The notes beneath the pieces are model-generated. The model did not search any database. It was not told the DNA's origin and saw nothing but the letters and a program-made list of their open reading frames with translations. A program made the translations under genes and the position numbers. From NCBI GenBank assembly GCA_038503035.1, contig JAVSML010024358.1:1-64000 (forward strand): a stretch of 64,000 bases of DNA. Reading direction: 5' to 3'. The stretch comes from Crocodylus rhombifer (taxonomy: Eukaryota > Chordata > Crocodylia > Crocodylidae). This document shows, one piece after another, positions 54,195 to 64,000 of this stretch (positions within the stretch are counted from its first letter, which is position 1; every line of letters starts with the position of its first letter).

Positions 54195-54880
54195 CTTACC
54201 TTTCAAACTGAAAAGCTGAGGTTCAACATATACACCATGTTGATCTATATACCATGAAATACATACATTTTTTGTTTCAGAAGTTGTCTTTGTTTTTCTT
54301 TGGATTTGGCCTCTACAGTTATGTTTTGCTTTAACATGATCCCTTTTAAAATTAAACCCTGAAATGACAAGAGTTCACTGCTCCAATCCACTTAATATTC
54401 TTTTACTCCACAGAAGCCAGAAGAACACACTCTTTTGTAGTCTTTGCTAAGTTCCATGAAGGTTAATAGATGACCTGCTTTGGAGACTCATGAGAGAAGA
54501 AGAGAACACCCCCTCATGCTCAACTCCCAAAGCCCATGAGAATTAGCACACTCTTTCTTGTGCTCTTCCTTAGGGAGAAATGAAACAGGATGGTCTGGGG
54601 AGGGTGGGACATTGATGTGGTCTGTCTACATTTACTGATGGAAGCAAAGGTGGAAAGGGAGATGCTATATTTTGCTTCCATATCTTGAGCAAACTGGCAT
54701 AAGGAGAGGTGATTGGGAATTATGAGGGTGAGCTGTATCCTGAGCCATAATATCTTTTAAGACTATCCTGGAAATTAATACACTTTATTCAGAGTTATAC
54801 CTAAAACTATAACCTAACCCTAATAGTTCACTTCTCTCTGCTATACATTACACTCTAGACATCGGCTTATTAAGCAAATA
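54195..54880. other. unassigned non-coding DNA
   Basis: AT-rich; nothing recognised. Confidence 0.35.
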
Positions 54881-54881
54881 C

Positions 54882-55140
54882 TGCCATGTGTACATGAGAC
54901 TCTGTGCGGTAGTTCATTACTACTGTGCAGTAGTGTTATGTGGCATGAAGTATGATGTGACATGATGCTCCTGCACAGCAGTAATGAGCTACTGCACAGT
55001 CAGTGTCACCAAAAAGCCATTCAGGGATGCTACTGTGCAGTAACTCTGGTTACCATGCAATCATTTAGTACTTGTGTAAGCAGGTACTAACTGACTGCAC
55101 AGAAACAACTGCACAATTAGCATCTTGTGTAGACGCAACA
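54882..55140. mobile_element. MITE, family 2, copy B
   Basis: The left end TGCCATGTGTACATGAGAC pairs with the reverse of the right end (TGTTGCGTCTACACAAGATG). The interior has CTACTGTGCAGTAGTGTTAT, CAGTAACTCTGGTTACC and TGCAATCATTTAGTA, matching copy A at 14952-15204 in order. Confidence 0.65.
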
Positions 55141-55144
55141 ACTG

Positions 55145-56230
55145 TGTTTTCCAGCCAGATGTTTTCTTTGCTTTTACACCATTTTTTCTTTTTGGTGATT
55201 ACATTGAAAAATAGGTTAAAATTTCAGCATTTGTTCCTACCCATTTCAGGGTTCTTCATTTCATAAATTGTTTCTTATGTTATGTTTGAGAATCCATTGG
55301 ATTTACCTGATAATGCTGGAGCTGAGCTCTCTGGGGAAGCAAGCTGTACTTGGCATCAATCCAGGCCTCTTCAATGAAACCCTCATACCAAATAAATCTA
55401 ATCATTCTCCTTACAGTTTTGACTTTTACTTAATTTGTATAAATAACTTGTGCCTCTAATTAGCTCCCACTTTGTTTCAAACAAAACAATTTGGACAGCT
55501 TTGTCAGGCAAAATCTTGCCATCAAAAGGGATTTCTCAAAAACAAGCCTGTGCTTTCAGTTCAGGAATTTTATCCTGCCCAACTTGATAATCTTCTTCTT
55601 TAAAGCTGTCTGATTAGCATGAAGGTCTTGTTTATTTGCCATGGGATAATATCACCAGCCAACTTAAAAATCATGCAACAACCTCATGTGTTTATCTCAA
55701 GTACTTATATGACCACACACTTCTGAGTCTTTAATAGACTTATGATCACAACATGTCCATTTTCCAGATGGGAAGTGAGGCACATAAAAAATTATGGCCA
55801 CATGTTTAAAGTTATATTGGCACCTAAACATGCATAGTGGATTTTTCTAAAGCAATTTGACCGAGATCCACAAAAAATACCTAGGTACCTGAATAGGACT
55901 TCAGTATAATTTGGGGAACAGATTCAATATCAGTATGTGCTCAACTGGGATTTCAGCAGTACTTAGACATCCAAGTCCTAAGAAGAAATACAAATTGGCT
56001 TGAGCACCCTAAAAATGCCTCCATTTGGAACTGCAATGGTTTTTAGGCGATGATACTTATGAGCACTCTCTTTAGTGACTAACTCCCCGCTAAACTCTTA
56101 AGTTATTCAAATTAGCCCTGGGAGGTTTCCAAGTTCTGTTTAAATCCCAGAGCAGGTCAAGTTGATAAGCAGACAAAAGCTAGATCTAACTTACATAGGC
56201 AGATAGAATTCAAAACAAAATGAGGGCTTT
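55145..56230. other. unassigned; MIR-like scrap at 55740-55800
   Basis: At 55740-55800 TCCATTTTCCAGATGGGAAG and TGAGGCACATAAAAA resemble the MIR core. The part 55850-56150 has TAGGTACCTGAATAGGAC-type words like another old reptile repeat. Otherwise nothing. Confidence 0.35.
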
Positions 56231-56235
56231 AGGCT

Positions 56236-57510
56236 TTTCATAGATTTCATAGATTTGATAGACATTAGGGCTGGAAAGGACCTTTTGAGATCATTGAGTC
56301 CAGCCCCCTGCCATGGGCAGAAAGTCTGCTGGGGTCACATGATTCCAGCAAGATAAGCATCCAAACATTTTTGAATGAGTCCAGAGTAGATGCTTGCACC
56401 ACCCATGGAGGGAGTCTGTTTCAGATCCTGGAGACGTGAACTATAAAGAAATTTTTCCTTATGTCCAGTTTCAATCGTCCTTCTAGAAGTTTGTCGCTGT
56501 TAGACCTGGTTATCCTTAGGGGAGCCCTGGTGAACAACCGTTCTCCCAGATCCTGTGCACACCCCTGATATACATATAGACTACTACCAAGTCCCCCATG
56601 AGCCTTCTGTTCTCCAGGCTAAATAGTCCCATGTCCCTCAGCCTCTCCTCATAAAGCCTGCTCTCTTGGCTTTTGATCATGCGGGTGGCTCTCCTTGGAC
56701 TCTCTCAAGCTTATCTATGTCCCTCCTGAAGTGGGGGCCCCAAAACTGGATGCAGTATTCCAGCTGCATCCTCACTAAGGCTGAGTAAAGTGGGAGGATG
56801 ATGTCCCTGGTTTTGCTTGAGATGCATCGGTGGATGTATGCCAGAGTTTGGTTTGCTTTGCCATCTATGGCATTGCATTGCTAGCTCATGTTCATCTTGC
56901 GGTTAATGAAGACCTCCAAGTCTCTTTTGGTCATGATGCTAGTGAGTATAGCACTGCTGAGCCTATAAGTATGATGCTGGCTTTTCCTCCCAAGGTGGAG
57001 AACCCTGAACTTCTCTACATTGAATGTCATCAGGTTTTGGTCCTCCCACCTTGTGAGCCTGTCCAGGTCAGTCTGTATTCCCAGCCTGTGCTCCAGTGTG
57101 ACTGTCTTCCCTTTAGTGTCATCCACAAATTTCACCAGTCCACATCAGATGCCCAAATCCATTTAATTAATGAAGATGTTGAAGAGTACTGACCCAAGTA
57201 CTGAGCCCTGATGGACACCACTCATCGCCTTGTACCATGTTGATTTGCTCCTGTCAACTATTACTCTTTGGGTCTGACTCTGGGCCCAGTTTCTCAGCCA
57301 TCAGACTGTAAGATGGTTGAGGCTGCAGTTCCCCAGCTTAACCATGAGGATGTCATGGGAGACCAAGTCAAAGTCTTTCTTGAAATCCAGATATATGACA
57401 TCAACCTCAACTCCCTTGTCCAGGGAATGCATCACCTAGTCATAGAAGGAGACAAATTTGGTCAGCCAAGTTCTGCTGGTCAGGCAAGACCATAAAGTGT
57501 TCTCTAAGGA
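56236..57510 (-). pseudogene. decayed CR1 LINE, minus strand
   Basis: The 3' end is at 56236 (tail TTTCATAGATTTCATAGATT), then GGGCTGGAAAGGACCTTTTG and GAGTCCAGCCCCCTGCCATG. It extends about 1.27 kb through the reverse transcriptase. The minus-strand frame 57135-56881 reads MKFVDDTKGKTVTLE, where the catalytic FADD has become FVDD, and VEKFRVLHLGRKSQHHTYRL. Frameshifts elsewhere; truncated near 57510, past DVIYLDF-derived sequence. Non-functional. Confidence 0.88.
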
Positions 57511-57514
57511 TAGG

Positions 57515-59165
57515 GTAGATTTGGGTTCTACATCTTCCAATAAAGGAATATGAACCCAGAGCAACTGGAAGCAACAGTCAACTGGCTGTAGAATAGGCTC
57601 AAGAAAAGTGCTTTAAACCTTTTATATTAAAGGGCAAGGGCTATGGAACAAGAAGGAAGCAACTAAGTATATACCTGAGAAAGGATGTCTTGGTTGTAGT
57701 TTCTGGTGCCAGGGTTATTTCTAGTTGTCACCTAATGACTGTCTAATGTAAAAAGTATAGACGACAAGAAATTGGAACTGATTAAAAAGATAAATAAATC
57801 AGGCTACAGCTATTAGGATTATTATGCAGAAGAGTGGTACTACCACCTGTTCTCTTTAGTAGGACTCTTCTATGAATTACAAGCATCTGAAAGCACCAAA
57901 TGTGTAGCCCTGAGTCTATGTGGCAAGAGAGGTTCAGAACCACCCATGTGCTTAGTGTTCTGGATTGTCTAGCACTAGGTGCACTCAGGCTTTCTCCCTT
58001 TGGAGGCAACTAACTCTCTCTGCTGACTATGTGGCAATCCTTGTACGTATCATACTTCTTTAAATCTCTCTTCTGTGGTGAGATGCTAAAGTTCTAGGCT
58101 TCAGACTTTGCAACATCTAGACCTAAGGGATCAGTCTTAATTCTGCTGTAAGTGCCTTTGTAGATCTAGCCCTTAGGATCCTCATCTTCACTGAAATAAT
58201 AGGAGATAGGGCCCAGATACAAACAAGGACTTAGGCAATACAGCACTACTCTGAGCAAGCCTACACTACAATGACAAGGGAGATAGACAAGAAATGCTTA
58301 TTTCCTGTAGTTCAGTTGAGCATAGACATGAGATTCAGGTGAACTGCTTGGCACCATCAAAGTTGAGCACTCCCGTGAATGCCGGGAAGCAAAAGCTTAG
58401 GCCCCAGCAGAATGCTGATGTCAAGAATTGAAGAATGTATGAATTTTAGGTACCACTAGATTAAAGTTAGGTAACTACTCAGAGAAGGTTTTGAGGATTA
58501 GGATTTTGGATTTAAGCAATTAAATCTCATTTAAAACCTGCCTTAGGTGCCCAGGTCCTTTGCGGAGCTGTGACTAGTTATTTAGATTGGAAATTATAGT
58601 TTAGAAATTCAAAGTGACCTCTACCTGCCTCTGTAGGTAGAGAGGCATCTAAATACCTAAAAAAAAATCTGCCCTGAGAAACTTAGCTGTAGACATATAG
58701 AAAATCTGTGGCAGGGCAAGGAACTGAATCTGGAACACATTGATCCCAAGCTTATCTTATAGGCACTGAACTTAAGGCATCTTGACCTTACATCATGATG
58801 TATTGAAGTCTGAATACTACATGTAGACCTTTCTACATCAATAAATGGAATTATAGAACAGATATGCTTTAATTAGTTGAGCTAAATATTCATTGTGCCA
58901 AGTATAAAGCTTTCGCCCCTTTTACTTCTCTGTGAATTATATACACAAAGTCTCCCATGTTAACACATTTATTATTTTTAAATTATTTACTAAATAATTT
59001 GGGGGGAGGGGAAGGGGGATTCCTGTGTACTAGATTGCTTGAGAAATGTTCACTGCAAATATTCAGAATTCAAGAAATGCTGGTTGGTATCTATTAAGCT
59101 TTTCATTCAAATGGTGATTCTGTTTCTGGATTAGATAAACAAATATGCCAGAATAAAATACATAT
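57515..59165. other. unassigned non-coding DNA
   Basis: AT-rich. 58500-58680 has TTAGGTGCCCAGGTCC and GAGGCATCTAAATACCTAAA words typical of an old reptile repeat with TAGGTGCCTAAAT motifs. Otherwise nothing recognised. Confidence 0.3.
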
Positions 59166-59170
59166 TTGAG

Positions 59171-59968
59171 CTTCATAGATTCATAGATTCATAGATGCTA
59201 GGGTCAGAAGGGACTTCAATAGATCATCGAGTCCGACCCCCTGCATAAGCAGGAAAGAGTGCTGGGCCTACATTACCCCAGCTAGATACACATCTAGCCT
59301 TCGCTTGAAGACCCCCAGGGTAGGGGAGAGCACCACCTCCCTTGGGAGCCCGTTCCAGACCTTGGCCACTCGAACTGTGAAGAAGTTCCTCCTAATATCC
59401 AATCTAAATCTGCTCTCTTCTAGCTTGTGGCCATTATTTCTTGTAACCCCCGGGGGGGCCTTGGTGAATAAATACTCACCAATTCCCTTCTGTGCCCCCC
59501 TGATGAATTTATAGGCAGCCACCAGGTCGCCTCTCAACCTTCTCTTGCGGAGGCTGAAAAGGTCCAGTTTCTCTAGTCTCTCCTCGTAGGGCTTGGCCTA
59601 CAGGCCCTTAACCATATGAGTGGCCCTTCTCTGGACCCTCTCCAGATTATCCGCATCCTTCGTGAAGTGTGGCACCCAGAATTGCACGCAGTACTCCAGC
59701 TGCGGTCTGACCAGCGCCCGATAGAGGGGAAGTATCACCTCCTTGGACCTATTTGTCATGCATCTGCTGATGCACGATAAAGTGCCATTGGCTTTTCTGA
59801 TGGTTTCGTCACTCTGCCGACTCATGTTCATCTTGGAGTCCACTAGGACTCCAAGATCCCTTTCCACTTCCGTGCCACCCAGCAGGTCATTTTCTAGGCT
59901 GTAGGTGTGCTGGACATTTTTCCTCCCTAGATGCAGCACTTTGCATTTCTCCTTGTTGAACTGCATGT
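59171..59968 (-). pseudogene. CR1 LINE, one nonsense codon in an otherwise open ORF
   Basis: The 3' tail TTCATAGATTCATAGATTCA starts at 59171, followed by GATCATCGAGTCCGACCCCC. The coding part runs from 59972 down to 59268 in a single frame (about 235 codons), broken only by a TAG at 59598-59600 between KGL and AKPYEERL. Recognisable: FNKEKCKVLHLGRKN, RPQLEYCVQFWVPHFTKD, RRLRGDLVAAYKFIRG, RNNGHKLEESRFRLDIRRN and VYLAGVM at the end. Fairly young but inactive; the catalytic domain is missing by 5' truncation at about 59968. Confidence 0.9.
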
Positions 59969-59974
59969 GCACTT

Positions 59975-60795
59975 GCCTTCAGAATTGATCATTTAGACTT
60001 CAGTTGGACCATCCATGTCCTATCACAGGCTGGTTCACAGAATCACATTTGTGAGGTAAATATTCAAATGTTTAGTTCAAAGTTCATTTTCCTTAACTGT
60101 TCATTTGTATTCATTTGAGATGTGCTGTCTCCATGAATGGTTCTGACAGAATCCCCATGCAAATCAAACAAAGGTATGCAAAAGCAGCTTGAAGCAAATT
60201 CAACATATTTATTTAAATAGGAATTTGTGAAAATTGTTGGGAGATGTTTGCTTTCCTCTAGTGAAAATACTACCTTTGGTAACAGTTTAAGGGAATTACA
60301 TTGGTTATATAATCGCTTTATGTCACTCCAGTTTGAGTTATTTATTTTTACGTATACAAGTTTGTGCAACTTAAGTAGAAGAGAACTTGAAAGCAGTTCT
60401 GCATAATTTCAAACCAGGAGAAACACAGCAGGAGTTCAGCAAGATGCTTAGGAAAAAATAGAGGGGGATTATTAAAAAGGCAAAACAACAATCAGAATGA
60501 TTAGCTAATTTTTTTTTGCAGTAAGAGGTAACAGAACTATGATTTGAGGATTCAAGAATTAGCCTACGGCAGACAGAGAATGAAAGCTGAAACCAAACTC
60601 ATATAATAAAACTAATAAAATGCTAGTGTTAAGAAAATGTGAATCAGAACAACCTGATTTGAGTGCTAAGTACTCAAAATTAAGTACTAAGGTCCTGAGG
60701 TCTGTAAGTGTATGCTTAATTTGAAGCACTTTCATTGTTTCCAGAAAGGCCTCTATGCTGATAGCTTCCTAAAGTTCATGGTCTAAGCTTGTGGG
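59975..60795. other. unassigned non-coding DNA
   Basis: AT-rich; a 101-codon minus-strand frame (60369-60064) has no recognised family. Confidence 0.35.
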
Positions 60796-60798
60796 ACC

Positions 60799-60800
<2 letters not shown>

Positions 60801-60839
<39 letters not shown>

Positions 60840-60882
60840 CGCGCGTGCATGCACATGTGGATGTGTTATGTGTGTGTGTGCT
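60801..60882. repeat. (GT)n-(GC)n alternating purine-pyrimidine microsatellite
   Basis: About 30 bases of GT followed by GCGCGCGTGCGCGCGTGCAT, then a second GT run. Potential Z-DNA former and likely length-polymorphic. Confidence 0.92.
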
Positions 60883-60904
60883 TACATGTATATATATATG
60901 CCTC

Positions 60905-61985
60905 AGGAGAAAGACTAGCTCTTATCAACTTCACTCTAATGAAGCCGCTTATACCTGCATAACACCAGATGCTTTACAAGTTGCTGTAAAGAAATTACAA
61001 ATAACTGTAACTGATTGCTTTATTTCCAACAACTTTCTCATTATTAAAGGTCATTTTGAAAATGTTGCATTCAAAGAGTAAGCATTTTGTTTAATTAACT
61101 ACAGATTCAGCATGTATATGGTACTAGCAATTAAATCGTTAACCTACTGGAAAAAATCCACATATCATAATAGGCCATCTTTCTTATATAGCCATGAGGG
61201 AGTCATTATTGCTTCAGAACGGCTGAGGTGGTGCTGCCATTGCCAGACCTCTGAGTCACATTTGTTGGCAGAGTATAGCCATAAAAAGCAATAGAAATTT
61301 AGTACAGCTAGCATACAGCTAAATTATAGAACTTACCACACTGTATGATTCTGTAAAAAATAATCAAAAAAGGTTCAAATATAAATATAAGAAAATAGGA
61401 ATTCCCCAAGGTTCAAACAATGGGTCTCTGGCAGTGACCAATGCTAGACATTTTGCAAGAGGGTAGAAAACCTCCATAAATCAACAATTAAGCAATAAGA
61501 AGTCCACAGAGAAATTCCTTCCCAAGCCTAGGTCATTCATAGCTGACTTATATCCTGAAACATGAAGGTTTATTTCTGTTAAGCATTTTCTTCCAGGGCA
61601 GTGCAGCTGTAGATTTCTTAGAGTAAGGGAATTTAAATAACAGTTCAAATGCACTCATGGTTCATGCAGTCTCTTAAAACAAGTATGAATGTTTACAATT
61701 CTATACATTTAATGTAAATATTGCATTGAACTTTCTATAAATGTATTAGCTAATTCTGTCCCCACATCCTCACCCAGCTTTGTGATCTCAGTGCCTCTTA
61801 CCTCAACAACATTTGAGCATTGCCTCACAAATTGCTGACTACAAGTCAGCCTCTGATTCACTTATCATCCCAAGACATTAACATCTCAGAAAGGCAAAAT
61901 CTCTCTGGTGCTGTTCTGAGTAGTTCATGAACACTGTAAAGTCTCTGCCTTCATCCAGATATCACCAAGTGTGGATCCAAAGGAG
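60905..61985. other. unassigned; possible old repeat at 61400-61580
   Basis: 61410-61560 (GGTCTCTGGCAGTGACCAAT, GAGAAATTCCTTCCCAAG) resembles a worn amniote interspersed repeat with GGCCAGTG-type words. Nothing else recognised. Confidence 0.3.
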
Positions 61986-61989
61986 GTAC

Positions 61990-62720
61990 AGTGGTACAGA
62001 TACTGACTGCTCCCCACCACCAAGCGCTCATCCCTCCTCTCCAGCCAATGATGCTGTGGGAGCAGCAGCCAGAGACTTTTTCTGAATTCTCACCTTCACC
62101 CCGCTTATGCTCCATGCTCAGCGGTATCTCCCTCTCTCCTCTTCCCTACTCCAGCTCTCTTCCACAACTGCTGCTGTCCCCTGCTGCACCAGGGATGGGA
62201 GAAGCTTCAGAGCCACTCCTGCCCCCTCCAGCTGGGCTCTACACAGATCCAGGCTTAGCCAAGGATAGCAGTAAGGGGCAGGTTCCCCATCCCTGCCCAG
62301 TCCCCCTAAATGTTACTTGACAACCCAGGAGCAGGTACCGAGGAAGGGAACCTATCCACTGCTCCTACCATCACTGCTGTCTGGCTGAGTTTCAGTCCAT
62401 GTGAAGCCCAGCTGGAGTGGAGCAAAAGTAGCTCTGGAGTTTATCTCCCCATCCCTGGGTCTCCTGGAGACAGCAGGGACATGGCAGTGACAGTGGCAGT
62501 ACTGGGCAGGGGAGGAGTAGAGGGGAAAGGATGGGTTTGCTGAGCACAGTGGGGAAGGGAAAGGACTGGAAGATTATTACCTGTTTGAGGTGCTTGAAAG
62601 AAGATCCCAGCTGTTGCTTTGTACTGCACTCTATCTGCCCCAGTGGGGAGGGAAAAAGGCTAGGAATGGGAGGGTGTAGCCACTCCTGGAGTGCTGGTTG
62701 CTCTTCCTATACCCTCACTT
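61990..62720. repeat. GC-rich island, probable element core
   Basis: Base composition like the GC-rich cores at 7.5, 30.2, 36.6, 41.6 and 52 kb. The open frames (109 and 77 codons) are Pro/Ser/Leu-rich and composition-driven. Terminal repeats not found. Confidence 0.35.
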
Positions 62721-62724
62721 AAAA

Positions 62725-64000
62725 AAATCCAGGATTAAACCATGGATATCGTTATTTTGGTGGACTTCATGTGCTGGAAAAGAACCCTGGCTGCCCTTGT
62801 ATTTCCGTATTCTCCTGACCTGTAGGACTTCTGGTTCCTTGAGACTTGAAGTCAGATCATCTAACATTGTTCTGCGTTTCTCATTTATCTGCCATTCTTG
62901 TTTGCTTTTGTAGGTTTTGTGAACAGATCACTGGGGAGTTCCTGATAAGCTGTTCAGTTTTTCTAAAATGCTCATCCCTACATCAAATGAAAAAATTTGA
63001 TTGTTGTAAATAAGTTTTTTTGTATGGTTTGATTTTTCAAATGGGCAGTATTTCAAGTTCAGGCACCAATAAATAGTGGGTGTCCAAGACTGTTTTGTTG
63101 ACTGCATCTAAAGTTTTAATTATTACAGTCAAGTTAATAGCACAGTCTTCCAGTAGGTGTACTGGAGCAAAATGAAACTCCTTAAAAAATATAGCTCAAT
63201 ACATTTATGATGTATAATGTCTTGGTGTCTGTAATACCTATCGGCTGGAGCCAATAGCACAGGATGCTCATTCAAATCCGATCTCTATTCAAATGCATTG
63301 TTGTTATTCTCCTTACATAGAGAGAGACAGTATCACAACTTATATCTTGTTTAAATGACTGGCATTAAGTTCCATATTAGGGCCTATTAATTTAAAAAGG
63401 GCTATTTTAAGCATCCATAACTTAAAGCTACTGATATTGTTATTTTAATATCCATTTTTATGGGGCTAATATGGAGATTGCAGGCATGGATAATTCAACA
63501 TTCTCTGAAATCAATGACTCTTTCCGGCGACTTCAATAACTTTTAGTTCAAGCCCTAAGAGCAGAGTGCAAAATTTCTAGCTCTCTTGCAAAGTGGTATT
63601 TAGGAATTTCAGCAGGGCTTCTGTGACTGACTTAGAAAATGTAAAGGTTTTAAATGAAGAAAGCTATTGTAAAAATAGCATCTTTAAAGTTGTCTTTTAT
63701 GTACTAAGTAAAGTTGAAGGTTTGGTAATAGAGTTTCATGGCCTTTTGTTTGCTTTTTGGGGAAGATGCCTCCATTGTGCTGGAAGATACTTGCCACAGA
63801 ATGAAAACACATTATTCTTGCTAAAAATCAAGTTCTTTCCTTGGAGGTTATTATAAAGGCAACTTGACCCGTAGGGCAGTACTGTGATATTGCTAAGTGT
63901 CAAGGATATTTTGGGACACATTGTCTGCTTTACAAGGCAGTATAGGCTTCCTGGTTACCTGAAAGATTTCTGCTCTGATTTATATAGTACACTCCTTCCC
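62725..64000. other. unassigned non-coding DNA
   Basis: AT-rich; no repeat, exon or RNA gene recognised up to the window edge. Confidence 0.35.

Overview
The window looks like non-coding DNA from a crocodilian genome, most likely Alligator. It is AT-rich and packed with interspersed repeats. These are CR1 retroposons ending in short TCTATGAAA-type tails, hAT-like non-autonomous DNA transposons (some with 8-bp target duplications), a decayed Ty3/gypsy element, a Penelope-like fragment and very old MIR/CORE SINE remnants. The species call rests on the look of the CR1 3' ends and the DNA-transposon mix, not on a database search. I found no host protein-coding exon, tRNA, rRNA or other RNA gene that I can support. 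All recognisable protein-coding sequence belongs to retroelements.

Layout. 0-5.7 kb: unassigned DNA with a 1.4-kb purine-rich tract and one hairpin MITE. 5.7-9.2 kb: a three-level nest, in which a palindromic element is split by a deleted gypsy retrotransposon whose nucleocapsid region is split by a 715-bp hAT-like element. 9.6-9.9 kb: a small hAT element with a perfect 8-bp target duplication. 11.2-14.1 kb: an old SINE, a CTCF-like motif, a CR1 tail, and a repeat with inverted ends and a hammerhead-ribozyme-like core. 15.0-17.6 kb: a MITE, then a 1.9-kb CR1 with an open 604-codon reverse-transcriptase ORF sitting in the loop of a second MITE. 19.2, 24.1, 34.7 and 41.3 kb: four copies of one roughly 490-540-bp hAT-like family; the 24.1-kb copy interrupts a CR1. 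26.4 kb, 20.3 kb and 33.7 kb: CpG-retaining, repeat-free stretches that could be conserved non-coding elements. 46.1 kb: Penelope-like reverse-transcriptase fragment. 47.5-59.9 kb: a CR1-rich zone including an intact 228-codon terminal ORF and an old CR1 interrupted twice. 60-64 kb: a GT/GC microsatellite and unassigned DNA.

The window reads as a record of successive transposition. Nesting gives relative ages: ancient MIR/CORE SINEs and eroded CR1s (31 kb, 51 kb) are oldest; then the palindromic MITEs and gypsy; then the 490-bp hAT family; then the young CR1s at 15.6-17.5 kb and 53.4-54.2 kb. No convincing new biological system was found. The most unusual items are the nested insertions, the Penelope fragment, the hammerhead-like core and the non-repetitive constrained-looking blocks. 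All alignments were made by eye, so boundaries are good to a few bases where target duplications are seen and to tens of bases elsewhere.
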